A stretch of DNA of 64,000 bases from Garcia nutans (GCA_947685225.1 CANTUV010000002.1:1426001-1490000); one strand, 5' to 3'. Counted from the stretch's first letter, positions 33,404-46,020 are shown. Notes: a model not told the origin generated them from the letters alone. Numbers and translations are program-made.

Positions 33404-36400
33404 TGTAACACCCTGATACCCTATATAAGCACTATACATATACCTAGTATACATACAGTAAGTATATAAAGTATAAGGATGCCACTTTTCCTTTTTACTT
33501 TTAAAAAAAACCTGTAACAAAATTTAAACTATAATAGGTCAATATAAAGAACACTTACGAAATCATTGTCTTTATCAAAACTTCACTTATACATTTAATA
33601 TAACATACTTAAAGTGGATACATGTATGCATTACCCTCTAGTTGGTCTCGACAAAATCTTACTCTTCTCGTGGCATACCAAAAGACTTCATATCTTCCAC
33701 CAAGCTACCTGCGCGATAATACATCCGCGCTAAGCTCGAAAGCTTAGTAGTACAAATATAAAATACAAACATATATCATGGAAACACTAACATATAAAGA
33801 TATATCAATTCCATATACTTTTAGTTCTTATTAAGTTTATCCCTTTTCATTTGCACCTTTCATATCTTTCAACTAATTTCATATCTTATACCCATATATA
33901 CATAACATTTCTATCAATTCCAACCCATCACTAATATTCACAATCAACATCTCAATACACACATTATACATCATACTAACCATAAGTCACATTTCCAATT
34001 AATACAATCATTGTCATCAACCACAATTCATCAATTGAATTCACAATCAATGCTAATACACACATTATACATCATACCAATCATAACATTTCTTTATTCA
34101 CAATTCACCATTAGTGCTCATAATCAATATTTCAACACACATATTACATATCATCAACCACATGTCCAATGAAGTATACCAAAGATTTCATTATCCATTT
34201 CTTTCAACATTTGTATATCACATTGACAACAAAGACAGACTCGGGCCCAACAGACACCACTATGTTATTCGGAGTTCAGAGTTACTGCTTTGGTCTATAA
34301 TCATAATCATCAAGCCCGTAGGCATCATATATCAATATTTCTATCCATGGATAGTGTAACAGACCCAGTCTCTTGGACCATCAACTCATCATGAGGAGAT
34401 CCTCAACCCGGCAAGACTGTTACCAATCATATATTTCATATTCACAATTCTCATGGTGTAACAGACCCAGTCTCTTGGACCTCAATTCAACTCAATTTGA
34501 AGAGATCCTCAACCCGGCAAGACTGTTACCTTTTTCATTTTATAGGCATGCCTCCAAACCCAGAACTCTGAAGACTGAATAACACATTAAACACATATTT
34601 CACTTATTGTTTCATTATCAATTTCAATCTCAATGCTCATTATCATCTAGGCAAACATGCCTTATTTCTTTCAATTGGATCATCATAGCCAATCACAATG
34701 GTTTCACAACATATCATATCTCAATCCATATGATACATATAACATCATTGATATAACATTTCAAAATATATTATTCATATAACATATTGTCATTTACAAT
34801 GCATATAACATAACCTTTCATCATTTCTTAAAACACACTAACACCATTCATTATTAGAGCATTTATCATAACAAATTGCACATACCTTAAGAATGATCCT
34901 CATTTCTTCCTACCTTTCCCATTTCATATTTTATCCACTCTATATATATATATAGCAATTTACATTATTCATTTACATCCACAATATAATAGAGTATTTA
35001 ACACATTCATCCAAATGTGTTAAAATTCAAAGACATATAAGGATATACAATCAAATAGAGTTCATGCTTACCTTTTTAATGATCTTCACATCCTTCACAT
35101 CATTCAATCATCACCTTAATCCAATTATATTAACATTATAGTAAACCACTTAACACATTTGCAAACAAATGTATTAAGTCTCAAATCATGTAAATAAATA
35201 CAATCATATGTATTGGTACTTACCTTATGAACACTCACACAACTCTAAGCAATCCTTTCTTCATAAGATTTCTCACTTCTCAAATTAGGGCAAATCACCT
35301 TCTTCAAACCCTAATCCAAAAGGAATATTAGCAAAATGACCATATGAATAGTACATTCTGGTTTTAGACTCCATTTTATCCTTATTTTGAAAAATTGTAT
35401 AAAATAATCTACTTGACTAAAAATTCTAAAATTTTTACAGAATTTAGTTTTGTATCTTAAAATCATTACTTTAAAATTTCAGATCAAACTGAACACAAAA
35501 TCTTGGTCAAATAGTTCACCTAACCAGACTGCCCCAATTGCCCTGCATCCTGGCAGCAGTTCTGAACATTGTGAATTCCATAAATCAAATTCAATCAACG
35601 TGGTTCCAAATTATTTTTCTCAAATACTAGACTAACTAAGCAACAACATATCCAAAATTCAATTGGATATGAGTTTTCTACATTTTATTAAAAATCCCGA
35701 AATATAGCTGTCTCAGTTAAGGTACCTGCTGGAACAGGTCTAATAAAAATAATCTTTCTAAACTCATAACCATTCCAAAATCGAATCAACATATTTTTCA
35801 GTCATTCTAGACTCATTGAGGCACAACGTATCAAAAATTCACTTCAAGAACATTTTTCTATAATTAATTAAAAATCATACAAGTCACAGCCTTTACTAAT
35901 TGTAAAACAGAAAAATTTTCACTAAACACAACTCTTACTCTTCCATCACCAACACCAACCTAGCTTCTTATCTAACAAGCAATCTCAACACTTAAATTCA
36001 CACCATAAACAACTATAATCATCTCATCATCAAATCACAACTCAACTCAAGTATAACTTTCAAAAATAATAAGATCAAACAAGAGAAACTTACCAAATAG
36101 TGAAATTCCTTGAAACTCCAACTTGTAAATTTGAAAGCTTTCTTCACTTTGAGCTTGGAAATAACAAAACCCTCATTTGTTCTTTTGTTTTCCCTTGTCT
36201 ATGATGAGCTGGCTAACACAAAGGAGAAGAAGAAGAAATGATAAAGAAAACACAAAGTCAATATGCATTAAATAGCCATCCAAGAGAAAATTACCATAAT
36301 ACCCTCATCCACTTAACTAAGCTTTTGTCTCATATATACCCATATTGGTAATTTCACATCTCACAAATAAAATATCCTCTTCCCTTGACTTTCCATTTTG

Positions 36401-36841
36401 ACCAACATATATTTTATATATATCACCATATACACTACATATACACTTCTCTCTACACAATGCATTCTCCAACTACACACATATACATTATCTCTCCATT
36501 TCTTTTATCATTCACATAAACCATACATAATTACCACTTATCAATCACACATTCAATTCAATAATAACAATATTATCATAACTTCTAGGCTCACTTAGGG
36601 ATATTACAGACTCTCCCTTTGACCAATTTATATGTTATATATATTATCATATACACAACATATAAACTTGTCTCTAAACCGTAAATTTCTTCTCCAAACC
36701 ACATATACATATACATTCTCTTCCAATCTCTTTTCTCTTACAATTTAACACATATATTCAATCCAATATATAACAACAACAACACTAACAACAACATCAA
36801 CAACATAATCAAACTTCTAGGGCATATATGAGGATATTACA
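33404..36841 (-). repeat. 5' LTR of N1 (right on the plus strand)
   Basis: Copy of 26294-29730 with an offset of 7110-7111. Differences noted include one extra A near 33508, a T/G change at about 35447, and C/T or T/C changes near 35806, 36070 and 36210. Confidence 0.93.
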
Positions 36842-36846
36842 GCAAA

Positions 36847-37360
36847 TGTAGCGGGTGATGCTTTGAGTTGAAAATCTTCCGATAGTCTAGCTCACATTGT
36901 AGTAGAAAGACAGCCCATTATTAAGAAGTTGATGGAGTTATTTAATGAAGGACTAAAACTTGAAGTGAACAATTCAAGTGTGTTATTGGCACATTTTTAG
37001 GTTCATTCAATACTTGTAGAGCATATCAAGGTGGCATAGAGACGAGATCCATAACTATACAGAATTATAGAGAAATGGTAGGATGGTAACTCTAAAGACT
37101 TCATGATTGATGACAAGTGTGTACTTCGACATGGTTCCCAGTTGTGTGTTCCAGATGTAGATAACTTGAAAAAAGAGATTATGGAAGAGGCACACCTTAC
37201 AACTTACAATGTGCATCCAGGTTCCACCAAAATGTATCGAGATTTGAAAGGTAAATATTGGTGGAATGGCATGAAGAAAGATGTTGCAGTTTATTTCTAG
37301 ATGCCTCAAATGTCAACAGGTTAAGTTGGAACATTACAAGCCTTCTAAGTTGTTGTAGCT
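36847..37360 (+). pseudogene. End of RNase H and integrase zinc domain of element A
   Basis: After the N1 TSD the reading resumes with a VAGDALS-like stretch, the linker after RNase H. The frame at 37103-37300 holds the integrase HHCC zinc domain: EEAHLTTYNVHPG supplies the two His, and RCLKCQQ, one frame over at about 37296-37316, supplies the two Cys. The frame change near 37290 is a small indel. The zinc domain would position the integrase on the LTR ends. It is cut at 37360 by N2. Confidence 0.85.
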
Positions 37361-38230
37361 TGTAACACCCTTATACCATATATACGTACAGTACATACAA
37401 CTAGTATATGTAAAATATGCATATACGGTACAAAAATATCACAGTCCGATTTAATAAAAAAAATTTACTTTTCAAATTTAAAATCTTAAATACTTTAAAA
37501 TGTATATTTAAATAAAAAATAAAATATTATTATAAATCATAGGTTCTAAAATAAGCATTTTTTATAAATTTATCTGGAAAAAATTCACCAGAGTTTTGTC
37601 TGTAATTTGAATATTTTCAAATTTAATAAAACCACAACCTGCACACAAAAGCACTCCTAATAATCAATTCATATATTTCTCCAATACTCCTCAATTTCTC
37701 CAAATTTCACAACACATTTATTCCTATATATATATATATATATATTTCAAAACACATATCCACCAACAGTATAAGTTTTTTTATTCAACACAATCTTTAT
37801 AATTTACAATATATATGCATCCAAAAAATAATATAATATATGAAATATCAAAATGTAATAAAAACATATACATGCTGGCAGTCGGCACTGATCTCGAAGG
37901 AGCAGCCAAATCAACTCAAGCAAACTCAGGGCTAGACCCGACCCTGTCTAGACGAACTCTCTAGTTCTACAGGATTTTTCTTGTCTCCTGCGCGATGAAT
38001 TACAATTGCACTAAGCCAAAAGCCTAGCGGTACAAACTTTGATAGAAATAAAACTGTAAAATAATGCCAATGTACAATGCTTATGTATATCATGACACCA
38101 TATGTCATATCATTCCATTTTAAACATCTTTTTCAATCATTTTACATTTCATATAAAACAAGCACAAACATGGGCCCAAATAATCTAATATATTATTTAA
38201 ATTCTAGAATTACTGTTTTGGTCCATATTG

Positions 38231-38392
38231 ACATCCAGTGTTTACCTAGAAGGCAAGTGATGCCTAGCGTCTAGCCCGAATATAATTCATAGTGATGCTC
38301 AGTATCTAGCCCGAAGGCAAGTGACGTCCAATGTCTAGCCTGAAGGCAAATCAAATAATTGCTCAAAAGCTAGCCCCGAAGGCAAATAATGA
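38231..38392. repeat. Minisatellite in N2, about 38-bp unit
   Basis: Four imperfect copies of AAGGCAAGTGATGCCTAGCG followed by TCTAGCCCG. They lie at the place where N1 and N3 LTRs carry the palindromic modules. Confidence 0.75.
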
Positions 38393-39959
38393 GGATAACC
38401 TCATAGGTATGCCGCCAAACACAGAACTCTGAAAATTGAATAACATACTAGGCACACAATTATTTCATATTTCTCATTATCAATCTTTTTCTCATTTCCT
38501 CATAATTCATTAGGCATATTGCCTCTTTTCTTATTATCAAGTAGGCACATTGCCTTATTTTCTCATTAGTTCAATGCCATCTCACTTCATATCATCGTAT
38601 ATCAACATATAATCATAATGTACCACATTTTACATTTACAACACATTACCCAATTATTTTGGGTATTTTCACATAATTCACATATGAATCACATTTTATG
38701 CACTTTAGTCATTAACAATGGCTTTTTAACAAATGTTCTTAATGCATACACAACAAATGGCACTACCCAAACGCTTTAAGTCATTTTCACATAATACACA
38801 TTTTTCACATTTTACACAATTTAGCCATTAACAATGGTTTTTCACAATACATTTAATGTATATATGACATTACACATGTCATAATACATTATTCATAAAT
38901 AATCAAAATATCAAGTAGATTAACACATTTTTTTATTTCAAAATGTGTTTAGCCCAATATAATGCAAATATGTCCAATTCATACAAAGTTTGTACTTACC
39001 TCTAAAAACAACCAAAAGCAAGCTCAAACACCACCTCCAACCTTCTCTTTCAACTTGTCCTTCACCACTTGAATTGGAAAAATTAATTTTTCTCAATGCC
39101 TAAACCAAATGTGATCATAAATAATCATTTAGTATCACATTCTAAGGCATTTTCAATATTAAATCATAATTAAACATCATTCAAACAAAATTTCCAAAGT
39201 TAAGGCTAACCTCACTTTAACTTTGGAATACCATACTAAGCCATTCAATTTATTTTTTAAGTTTATTTATACTATTAAAAATATATTATAACATGTTTAA
39301 AATAATTTTATTACAAAAACATACACTTATGACCAAAATCCTAAAATAGCATAACCTTCCTTCATTGAAGGTCTTCCATTCCAACTCAATTCATTTATCA
39401 TTTCAAGCTTATATTCATCTCTTTTATTATTAAACAACGTGCTTTAACTAATAAAATCTAACAATTCAACAACTTTAAAAAATCACTTTTTCAAAAACCC
39501 TAAATCACCACTTTCATTCACAAACTCCAACCAAACTCAACCAAATCTAATATTTGACTTTAAAATACTTATTTATGCATCAAAACAACTCAATTAGAAT
39601 CAATTTGCACAATTAAAATCCATGATATCACAAACCCTAATATCCCATAATCCTAAACTCTCTCTCTTCACCAATCTTTACCCAAACTCAACCATTTCTT
39701 TAATCCAATCTTAAAATCATTATTAATTACTTAAAATAACTTCATCCATACCCAAATAGACAATTAAATCATAGTACTTCAACAAATCCAAAATACGCAT
39801 AATCACAATTTCTATGAAATCCAAAGAAAGAAGTTGAAAACTTACTAATTTTGGTAGAAATCGCCAAAAATCCATTTTGAACACTTGAAATCCTTCAATT
39901 TGTGGAGTATGGAAGAAACAAAACCTTGAGCCAAGCTTCTATGGAGGTTCGGCCTTGAG

Positions 39960-39991
39960 AGAAGAAGAAGAAGAAGAAGAAGAAGAAGAAG
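39960..39991. repeat. (GAA)n microsatellite
   Basis: About ten AGA/GAA units inside N2, giving a leucine run on the minus strand. Confidence 0.9.
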
Positions 39992-40393
39992 ACCAAAATC
40001 AATTTTCTCTTTCTTTTCACTTTTATTTATATCCATATATATTATTTTAATAATTTATTATTTATTTATTTATTTAAAAATCCAAAAATACATCTTCCAT
40101 TCAAAAATAAATTATTTTGAATAATTTTAATAATTTTAATTTTTCAAAGTTTATTTACAAAAATTCCATTAGACTTTGACTTTGACTTTTCAAAATTTGA
40201 CTTTTGTTGACTTTGTATATGTTATGTATATTTTGCATATATATCACATATATATTTCACTTTTTCACTTATAATCCTCCCATTTTTCATTTAAAACTAT
40301 TTATTTAATTTATCCAATTAAATTATATTTTATTTTATTTTATTTTCAAAAATTAGAAATTTTCAAAAAAAAAAATTGGGATATTACACAGCC

Positions 40394-41115
40394 ACTCCCT
40401 ATCCTTGAATGAAATTGGGGAAGGATTACCATGGATTTGGTGACTGGATTATCTAAAATAACTTCAGGGTGTGATTCTATATGGGTTATTGTAGATCGAT
40501 TAACCAAGTCAGAACACTTTATTCCGGTGAAAGTAAACTATTATGTGGCTATGTATGCTAAGTTATATATCGAGAAGATAGTTTGTCTACATGGAATTCC
40601 AGTTTCTATTGTATCAGATAGACGGCCCCAGTTTACTTCTATATTCTAGAAGTCATTGCAAGATGCTTTGAGTATAAGATTGGATTTCGGTACAGCTTTC
40701 CACCCTCAAACTGATGGCCAATCGGAGAGAACTATTCAAACCCTCGAGGATATGCTTTAGATGTGTGTGCTTGATTTTGGGAGCCATTGAGATTAGCATC
40801 TGCCATTAGTCGAGTTTGTTTATAATAACAATTATCATGCTAGCATTGGGATGACACCTTATGAGGCTCTTTTTAGTAAAAAATGTAGATCTCCAATATG
40901 CTGGGAGGAAGTTGGTGAAAGATAGCTAGCAGGACCTGAACTAGTCCAAATTACTCCTGAGAAAGTTCATGTTATTCAAGAGCGACTAAAGATTGCAGCT
41001 ATCAGTCAGAAGAGTTATGTAGAAACTAGACGCAGAAATGTGTCTTTTGACGTGGGCGATATGGTGTTCTTAAAGATCTCTCCAATGAGAGGGGTAATGA
41101 GGTTCGTAAGAAGGG
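40394..41115 (+). pseudogene. Integrase core and C-terminal domain of element A (broken)
   Basis: Catalytic D-D-E is present: Asp at 40434 (MDLVTGL), Asp at 40617-40619 (IVSDRRPQFTS) and Glu at 40725-40727 (DGQSERT), with 35 residues between the second Asp and Glu as in retroviral-type integrases. A TAG stop at 40647-40649 and others near 40758 and 40785 break the frame. The C-terminal part continues to DVGDMVFLKISP (about 41050-41085) and is then cut short. The enzyme inserts the cDNA into the genome; this copy cannot. Confidence 0.87.
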
Positions 41116-41183
41116 TAAGTTAGCATCGTGGGAAGCAGGAATCAAGAATGAGAGAAAAATATCCACATTTATTTTGTAATTAA
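41116..41183 (+). pseudogene. Tail of a chromodomain, element A
   Basis: ASWE and, one frame over, SRMREKYPHLF then a TAA at 41181. This is the usual C-terminal end of plant chromovirus integrases, which finish with a chromodomain. The chromodomain body and the end of the integrase C-terminal domain are missing: the integrase sequence jumps straight to this tail. A one-base insertion shifts the frame inside it. Confidence 0.65.
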
Positions 41184-41277
41184 ACACGTTAGTGGCACAT
41201 TAATTATCTTTTGTATGATTAGACTTATGATGAATTGGCGATCATTCTATTAAATTCGATGATGAATTTATTTAATT

Positions 41278-41286
41278 AGGGAAGAT
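41278..41286 (+). promoter_or_regulatory. Polypurine tract of element A (weak)
   Basis: AGGGAAGAT directly before the 3' LTR. This is the expected position of the plus-strand primer; it is short and partly decayed. Confidence 0.55.
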
Positions 41287-43119
41287 TGTAATACCCAATA
41301 ATTAAAATAAAATAAAATAATAATAATAATAAGTGGAACAGAAATAGAGGAAGCAAAGAGAGAGAGAAGAGAACAATTTAAAGAACAGAGAGAAGAAGCA
41401 GAGAAGAGAGAGAGAAAGAGAGGCCACCGGAGAAAAAAGTTGATCTACCAATGTCCGATCGCTTTTTGATGACATGCACCGGACCAAGAGAATCGCTGCT
41501 CAATGATGCTTCCAAAGCCACCGGACTCGCAGCCAATGACCACTGGACGATGGCGTAATCCTTTCCGAGCAGCTCGTCTGCTAAAAACTTTCGATAAGTT
41601 TTTCATCCACTTTTTGACCTCCTTTCATGGTGATTCAGGTATTATTAGACTCTTCTACTCCTGAGCTTCATTTTGGTATATCACTTTCTAATTTAGGATT
41701 AACTTCATGTTTTGCCGAAATTCAACAACGACAGTGACTTTCAATATACTTTTCGGTGAAATTCCTGTGAGTGAGGGAGAGTGGTGCATATTTTTGGAAT
41801 CCTCTCATCGAGAGTAATGCATGAGTACCAAATTTGCAATCAAATATTTTCGATGAAAATTTTTCGACGAGACGCCGGCGAGAGGCTAGTGAGTATTATT
41901 TTTCGACAGAAAATTATCGTGCATTAATTAATTTATCGAGCATTAAATTATAAAAAATTTACGAGATTGATAAATAAATTTTGAAAATCATATTTAATTT
42001 ATTAAATTAATTAATAAACATTAATTACGTAAATTTTTGGTATTTCGGGGAATGAATTTCAAATAAATTATATTAATTGTTCAGTTAATTTTAAGTTATA
42101 AAAATACTTAATTCTAAAGCCTTAAATTGTATCATTGTAATAATTTTCGGTATTTTATTCTGTAGACTATTCGGTTTCAAATTCCAATACTCCCGGACTG
42201 AGCAGTTCATCGAGTCTCCTCATCTAAAATGTGAGTGATACTTTCTAATATATAAATTTCATGCATTAGCATTTAATGTATGTGAATATATATATATATA
42301 TATATTAACATTATGCATTAATTAGGATTTTAGATTTATGACATCCGATTATGGTTGTGTATTTATATGTTGATATTGAAATATGTTTACCAGATATAAT
42401 TAAGATGATATGGAACTACGTAGGGTATGATCGAATGATAATAATGAATGAGTTATGATATTTTGATGAGTTCAGGACTAGTGTGACGGCGAGGGCTTTT
42501 TTATGCTCAATGTTACTTGTCAGTCGGATAGCACTGCTTGGCTTAAATTGTGATGATGGACCCCATATGAATTGGAATTAAGAGACCATAGTGGAATAAG
42601 AGAGCCAGATAGGGGGTTCGGCTCTCATATTTGAGGTTTACAGTGGTTTCCGTGGACTACACTCTATCCTTGGATGATTATATGATTTGTTGTATGATTG
42701 GTATGATGCATTGGCATATTAATTATAATGTTAATATAGAATCAAAGCAGGACACCAGGTAGGTATATTGGATAGTATCATTCATTGAGTCGAGACTCTC
42801 ACCCCTTATCTCACTATTTTTTTTCAGGTTTCCAGGGTGAGTGCTTATGATATTATTCAATGACACTACTTTTCTTCTCAGGCAGTGGAATTTATGTATG
42901 AACTAATTAAACATTCAGTGTATTGGTCTGTATTTTTATTTTAGAAACTCCATAAATTTTAAATGTTGAGGTATTATATTTGGTATTGTAATTTAATGAA
43001 TGATGTGATGGTTTAGAGATTTCTATTGTTATATTACGTCGGGCTCACTGTGGGGTTTGGTGCCTCGGGTTTCCCTCCCCTCAGTGCTAGTGACGTGCCC
43101 TTGGGATTTGATCATGACA
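41287..43119 (+). repeat. 3' LTR of element A
   Basis: Starts TGTAATACCC and ends CATGACA, 1833 bp. It shows the uninterrupted hAT target site near 42514. It is clearly diverged from the 5' LTR in point changes and small indels. Confidence 0.92.
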
Positions 43120-43213
43120 AATGGTTTTAATTGAGTTCTTATGGTCAAAGCATCATTAATTTGGCAAAATATGGCTATTAGACATCAGATTTCCAAATAG
43201 ATATTCTATTTCT

Positions 43214-43219
<6 letters not shown>

Positions 43220-43247
<28 letters not shown>
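43220..43247. repeat. (AT)n microsatellite
   Basis: An uninterrupted AT run of about 28 bp. Confidence 0.95.
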
Positions 43248-43250
<3 letters not shown>

Positions 43251-43439
43251 CTGCTACATCGATTGTGACTGCAAGCTATGAAAAGTTGTTGTATTGTAAC
43301 CATAATTAGGGTAGATACGACACGTATTTTGCAAAATGGTTGAAAGTTTTAGAAAGTCCCTCTTGCGAGGAATGAAGGATGAACATGATGGAAAGAAGGA
43401 ATTTTGAAGTAAGGAGATCACCCATATTATAATCGTTAC

Positions 43440-43715
43440 AACATTAAGGTTTTCAACTTTCAACTTTTCAACATTGTTGGACCTTTCAAACTTTCAACTT
43501 TCCAACATCGTTACAACATCATTAAGGTTTTCAACTTTCTAACCTTCAAACTTTCAAGTTTTCAACATCATTGAACCTTCAAACTTTCAACTTTCCAACA
43601 TCATTGGACCTTTCAAACTTTTAACTTTTCAATATCGTTGGATCTTTTAAACTTTCAACTTTCCAATTTTGTTGGACCTTAAAACTCTTTGAATTTCTAA
43701 CATCGTTGGACCCTT
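43440..43715. repeat. Minisatellite, about 40-bp unit
   Basis: Six or so imperfect copies of CAACTTTCCAACATCGTTGG followed by ACCTTTCAAACTTT. Confidence 0.8.
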
Positions 43716-44906
43716 TTTAGTCTTAATGATCTTATTTTGAATCTTTAAAATAATTAGACTAAACTTAGGCTCAATAGTGGACCTATGATTGGACTTTTCA
43801 GACTTAGGCTCAATAGTGAACCTAAATTTGGATTAGATTTAGGTTTAAATGATAAACCTAAAACTTATTTGGACTTAAACATTAGGTTGCGCTAGGTGTA
43901 GAATGGAAAAACTAAATTTATAAGTTCAACTCTGCCATGGCAAAATTGTTAGAACTGCATAGGCTTTGATTCCTATTCAAAATGATATATAGGCTTGCTT
44001 GAAATTTCAATCCAAGTGATTGAGCCTATTAAAACATAAAAAATATTTTCCCTTCCTCTTTTTGTATTAATGAATGTATATTTGTTTGCTTGCTTCTAGG
44101 AATATATGCCCATCCTAGAACCCATAAGGGTTAGAGTTGAGATCCCTATTTTGGGTTTTAAATTGTAATATGAAGTATAAGTTTAAGTTCTCCTTTACTT
44201 TGTTTTCTTGATGGACTATCTTGTTCATGTATATAATTTCTCATGCCTTGTTAATTGTCATATCATTTTTTTATAACTGCCATTTTCATAAAATTATTTT
44301 ATAAGCTTTAATTTAATTAAAGGTCAAGCCATTTTACTTAAAATATGATAAAAACCTAGCCTATGAATTTTTTCTTTGGTTTTATGCTAGTGCATTTTAT
44401 CCATGGAATATAATTAGAGTCAACTTTTTGAGTTTTTCTTAAATTTTTATTTTTTAAAATAAATTTAAGTAGCAACTCAAATCTTTTTCTGCAACAAAGA
44501 CACTAAAACTAATTCGATGTGAGGAAGAATGACATCGGCACTTTCGCATGAGAAATCACTTAAATGAGTATTTTGGCTCCCATTCAGTGGGTTAGACCAA
44601 TGCTCGTGTGAGGCCTCACTGTTTTATTAGTTTTTGTCATAGAACTATATCTTATTTATTATGATGATTATTGTTTTCTTCAGGTATTTTGGTAGTTTTA
44701 ATCTGTTTATTTAGTGATTTCATCAATTTTGGTAGTTTTAATTTATTTCAGTGTTTATGTCATTTTTGTCCTAGTTTTTAGTGTGGTGTTTATGTGTTTT
44801 TGGTTAATGTTTCATTTGATTCTTGTTTAAAGTTTGTTTCAAGTGTTTGTTTTGGGTTAATATGCAAAATATTTCCTTGGAAGAAAGAATAGCATGAAGC
44901 AGCAAG

Positions 44907-45228
44907 ACACGGCCAAGCCACTGGTCGTGTCTCACCTTAAGGGCAAAACTAAGGAACCAAAAGAGGAAGGAAAATTTGGCAGAAGCTGATACTGGCAGGT
45001 GACATGGCCAAACCACTGGCCGTGTAACATGACACGGCCACAAGCTTGGCCGTGTCCCATATTTAGCCAAGGAAGAAGACCAAAGAAAGAAGAGCAAAGA
45101 ACGAAGAGATCAGTAGGTGACACGGCCTTGGCCGTGTCACAATCAATTCCACAGAAGCAAAGATGAAGTATTATACAGAAGCTAACACATCCAGGTGACA
45201 CGGCCAAGCCACTGGCCGTGTCACTCCA
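44907..45228. repeat. Array of GACACGGCCA...TGGCCGTGTC hairpins in U3 of element B
   Basis: Five paired units occur at about 44909, 45002, 45031, 45119 and 45199. The best form is GACACGGCCA, a 6-base spacer AGCCAC, then TGGCCGTGTC, a perfect 10-bp stem. Others have single changes or a shorter spacer. The array is GC-rich in an AT-rich LTR. Confidence 0.9.
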
Positions 45229-45274
45229 TGGGACTAAGGGAAGAAAGAAAACGCGGATTTTGAGCGAGGTTTCG

Positions 45275-45282
45275 TATAAATA
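45275..45282 (+). promoter_or_regulatory. TATA box of element B 5' LTR
   Basis: TATAAATA, about 50 bp after the hairpin array and conserved at the same place in the 3' LTR (63249-63256). It is the likely start of the element's RNA. Confidence 0.6.
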
Positions 45283-46020
45283 AGAGGATTAGGGTTTTTG
45301 AAGATGACACAATTTATCAGTCATCCAACATAAACTTTTGAGCTTCTATTCATTTTCTTTTGAAATTTTGATTACACTTTCATGCAAACAGTCTAGATTA
45401 AATTAGTTTTAGCCATTGCAATATTCTTCTAGCAAAGATCTGAACAAGAGATTCTTCATAAGCTAAAGAAAGTTTGTAATTTGGTTTTGTTCTCAAACTC
45501 TATCTCTTAAGTTTCATTGGAATTGTATCCATGAATTCTATTATGTCTAAATTAATTTCTTTGAATTTTAATGAGATCAATCTGTTTGATAGCATTATTA
45601 TGAACTAATTTGATCTAGTCTAGGGTTTGTATGGATCTACTATGATTGTATGAAATGGTTATTGCTCTTAACTGAATTATTTCTTTAGCCTTAATTGAAT
45701 GGATTACTATTAATATATAATTGATTGGCCACCAATTATGTGTTTTAGGTATTAGATGAAGGATTGAGAAATGAAGTCTAATGCTGGAACAATTCAATTA
45801 GGGACGTAGGTGAATTAGAAATATAACCTAAGAAAATGATCATTTCAATTGTAACAAGATTATTTGAGAGAGGTTTGAATGCGAGAGCTTATTTCCTTGA
45901 TTCGATTAATTAAGTTGCTTGAAATATATCTTTGAAATTAAATTGGGTGAGAGGAATTGTCATTCATACATATAACTTAGTAGAGAAGTGCAAACCCTAG
46001 ACCTTTCTATTAAGTGAATC

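Larger units (their letters stand above)
26294..36841 (-). mobile_element. N1: non-coding LTR retrotransposon (LARD-like), 10,548 bp, nested in element A
   Basis: Perfect 5-bp TSD GCAAA (26289-26293 and 36842-36846) in the RNase H region of element A. Two LTRs of 3437 and 3438 bp (26294-29730 and 33404-36841) flank 3673 bp of internal DNA. On the minus strand the 5' LTR (33404-36841) is followed by a tRNA-Met PBS and the internal region ends in a PPT next to the 3' LTR. I found only about five or six differences between the LTRs, so the insertion is recent. No gag or pol frame exists anywhere in it. The whole element is G-poor on the plus strand (C-poor on its sense strand). Same family as N3. 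Confidence 0.93.
37361..40388 (-). mobile_element. N2: probable solo LTR related to the N1/N3 family, nested in integrase of element A
   Basis: Starts TGTAACACCCTTATACC and ends GGGATATTACA, the same termini as the N1 LTR, over 3028 bp. Flanks are TAGCT (37356-37360) and CAGCC (40389-40393), which differ by two C/T transitions, so a TSD decayed by cytosine deamination is likely. It shares with N1 the G-poor plus strand and the order of landmarks (GCGCGATGAATTACAATTGC... against GCGCGATAATACATCCGCGC...). There is no PBS, PPT or second copy next to it. Confidence 0.75.
19427..43119 (+). mobile_element. Element A: Ty3/gypsy chromovirus (Tekay/Del-like), full length but dead, with three nested insertions
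   Basis: Both boundaries are exact. The element starts TGTAATACCC, ends CATGACA, and has a perfect 5-bp TSD AATGG (19422-19426 and 43120-43124). Order: 5' LTR, tRNA-Met PBS, gag, protease, RT, RNase H, integrase, remnant chromodomain end, PPT, 3' LTR. Removing the hAT insertion (20600-22330), N1 (26294-36841), N2 (37361-40388) and their TSD copies leaves about 8.4 kb. Order of domains (RT-RH-IN) and the C-terminal YPHLF ending fit a plant chromovirus. LTRs are visibly diverged and the coding region is full of stops, so the insertion is old. Confidence 0.9.
43120..44619 (+). mobile_element. Fragment of the 15136-17062 LTR family, plus orientation
   Basis: The last 58 bp (44562-44619) match the reverse complement of 15136-15193 at about 80 percent. 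CTAGAACCCATAAGGGTTAG near 44115 matches the reverse of a stretch near 15690. AAGTAGCAACTCAAATC near 44468 is the degraded AGGTGGCGACTC word of Tat/Ogre LTRs. The left side was split by element A and the right side is cut by element B. Confidence 0.55.

Noticed and set aside
27003..36598. Pairs of identical small frames of 61-81 codons (for example 27003/34114 and 28339/35450)
   Set aside because: They lie in the two N1 LTRs and are identical only because the LTRs are; no protein family recognised.
15137..44619. A 29-kb DNA transposon bounded by inverted GTGAGGCCT ends
   Set aside because: The ends are parts of homologous LTR fragments in opposite orientation; the left one has its own LTR boundaries, and no matching TSD exists outside.
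44804..45207. Minus-strand frames with repeated WPCHVT-type words
   Set aside because: Translations of the hairpin array in the LTR of element B; the same occurs at 62775-63193.
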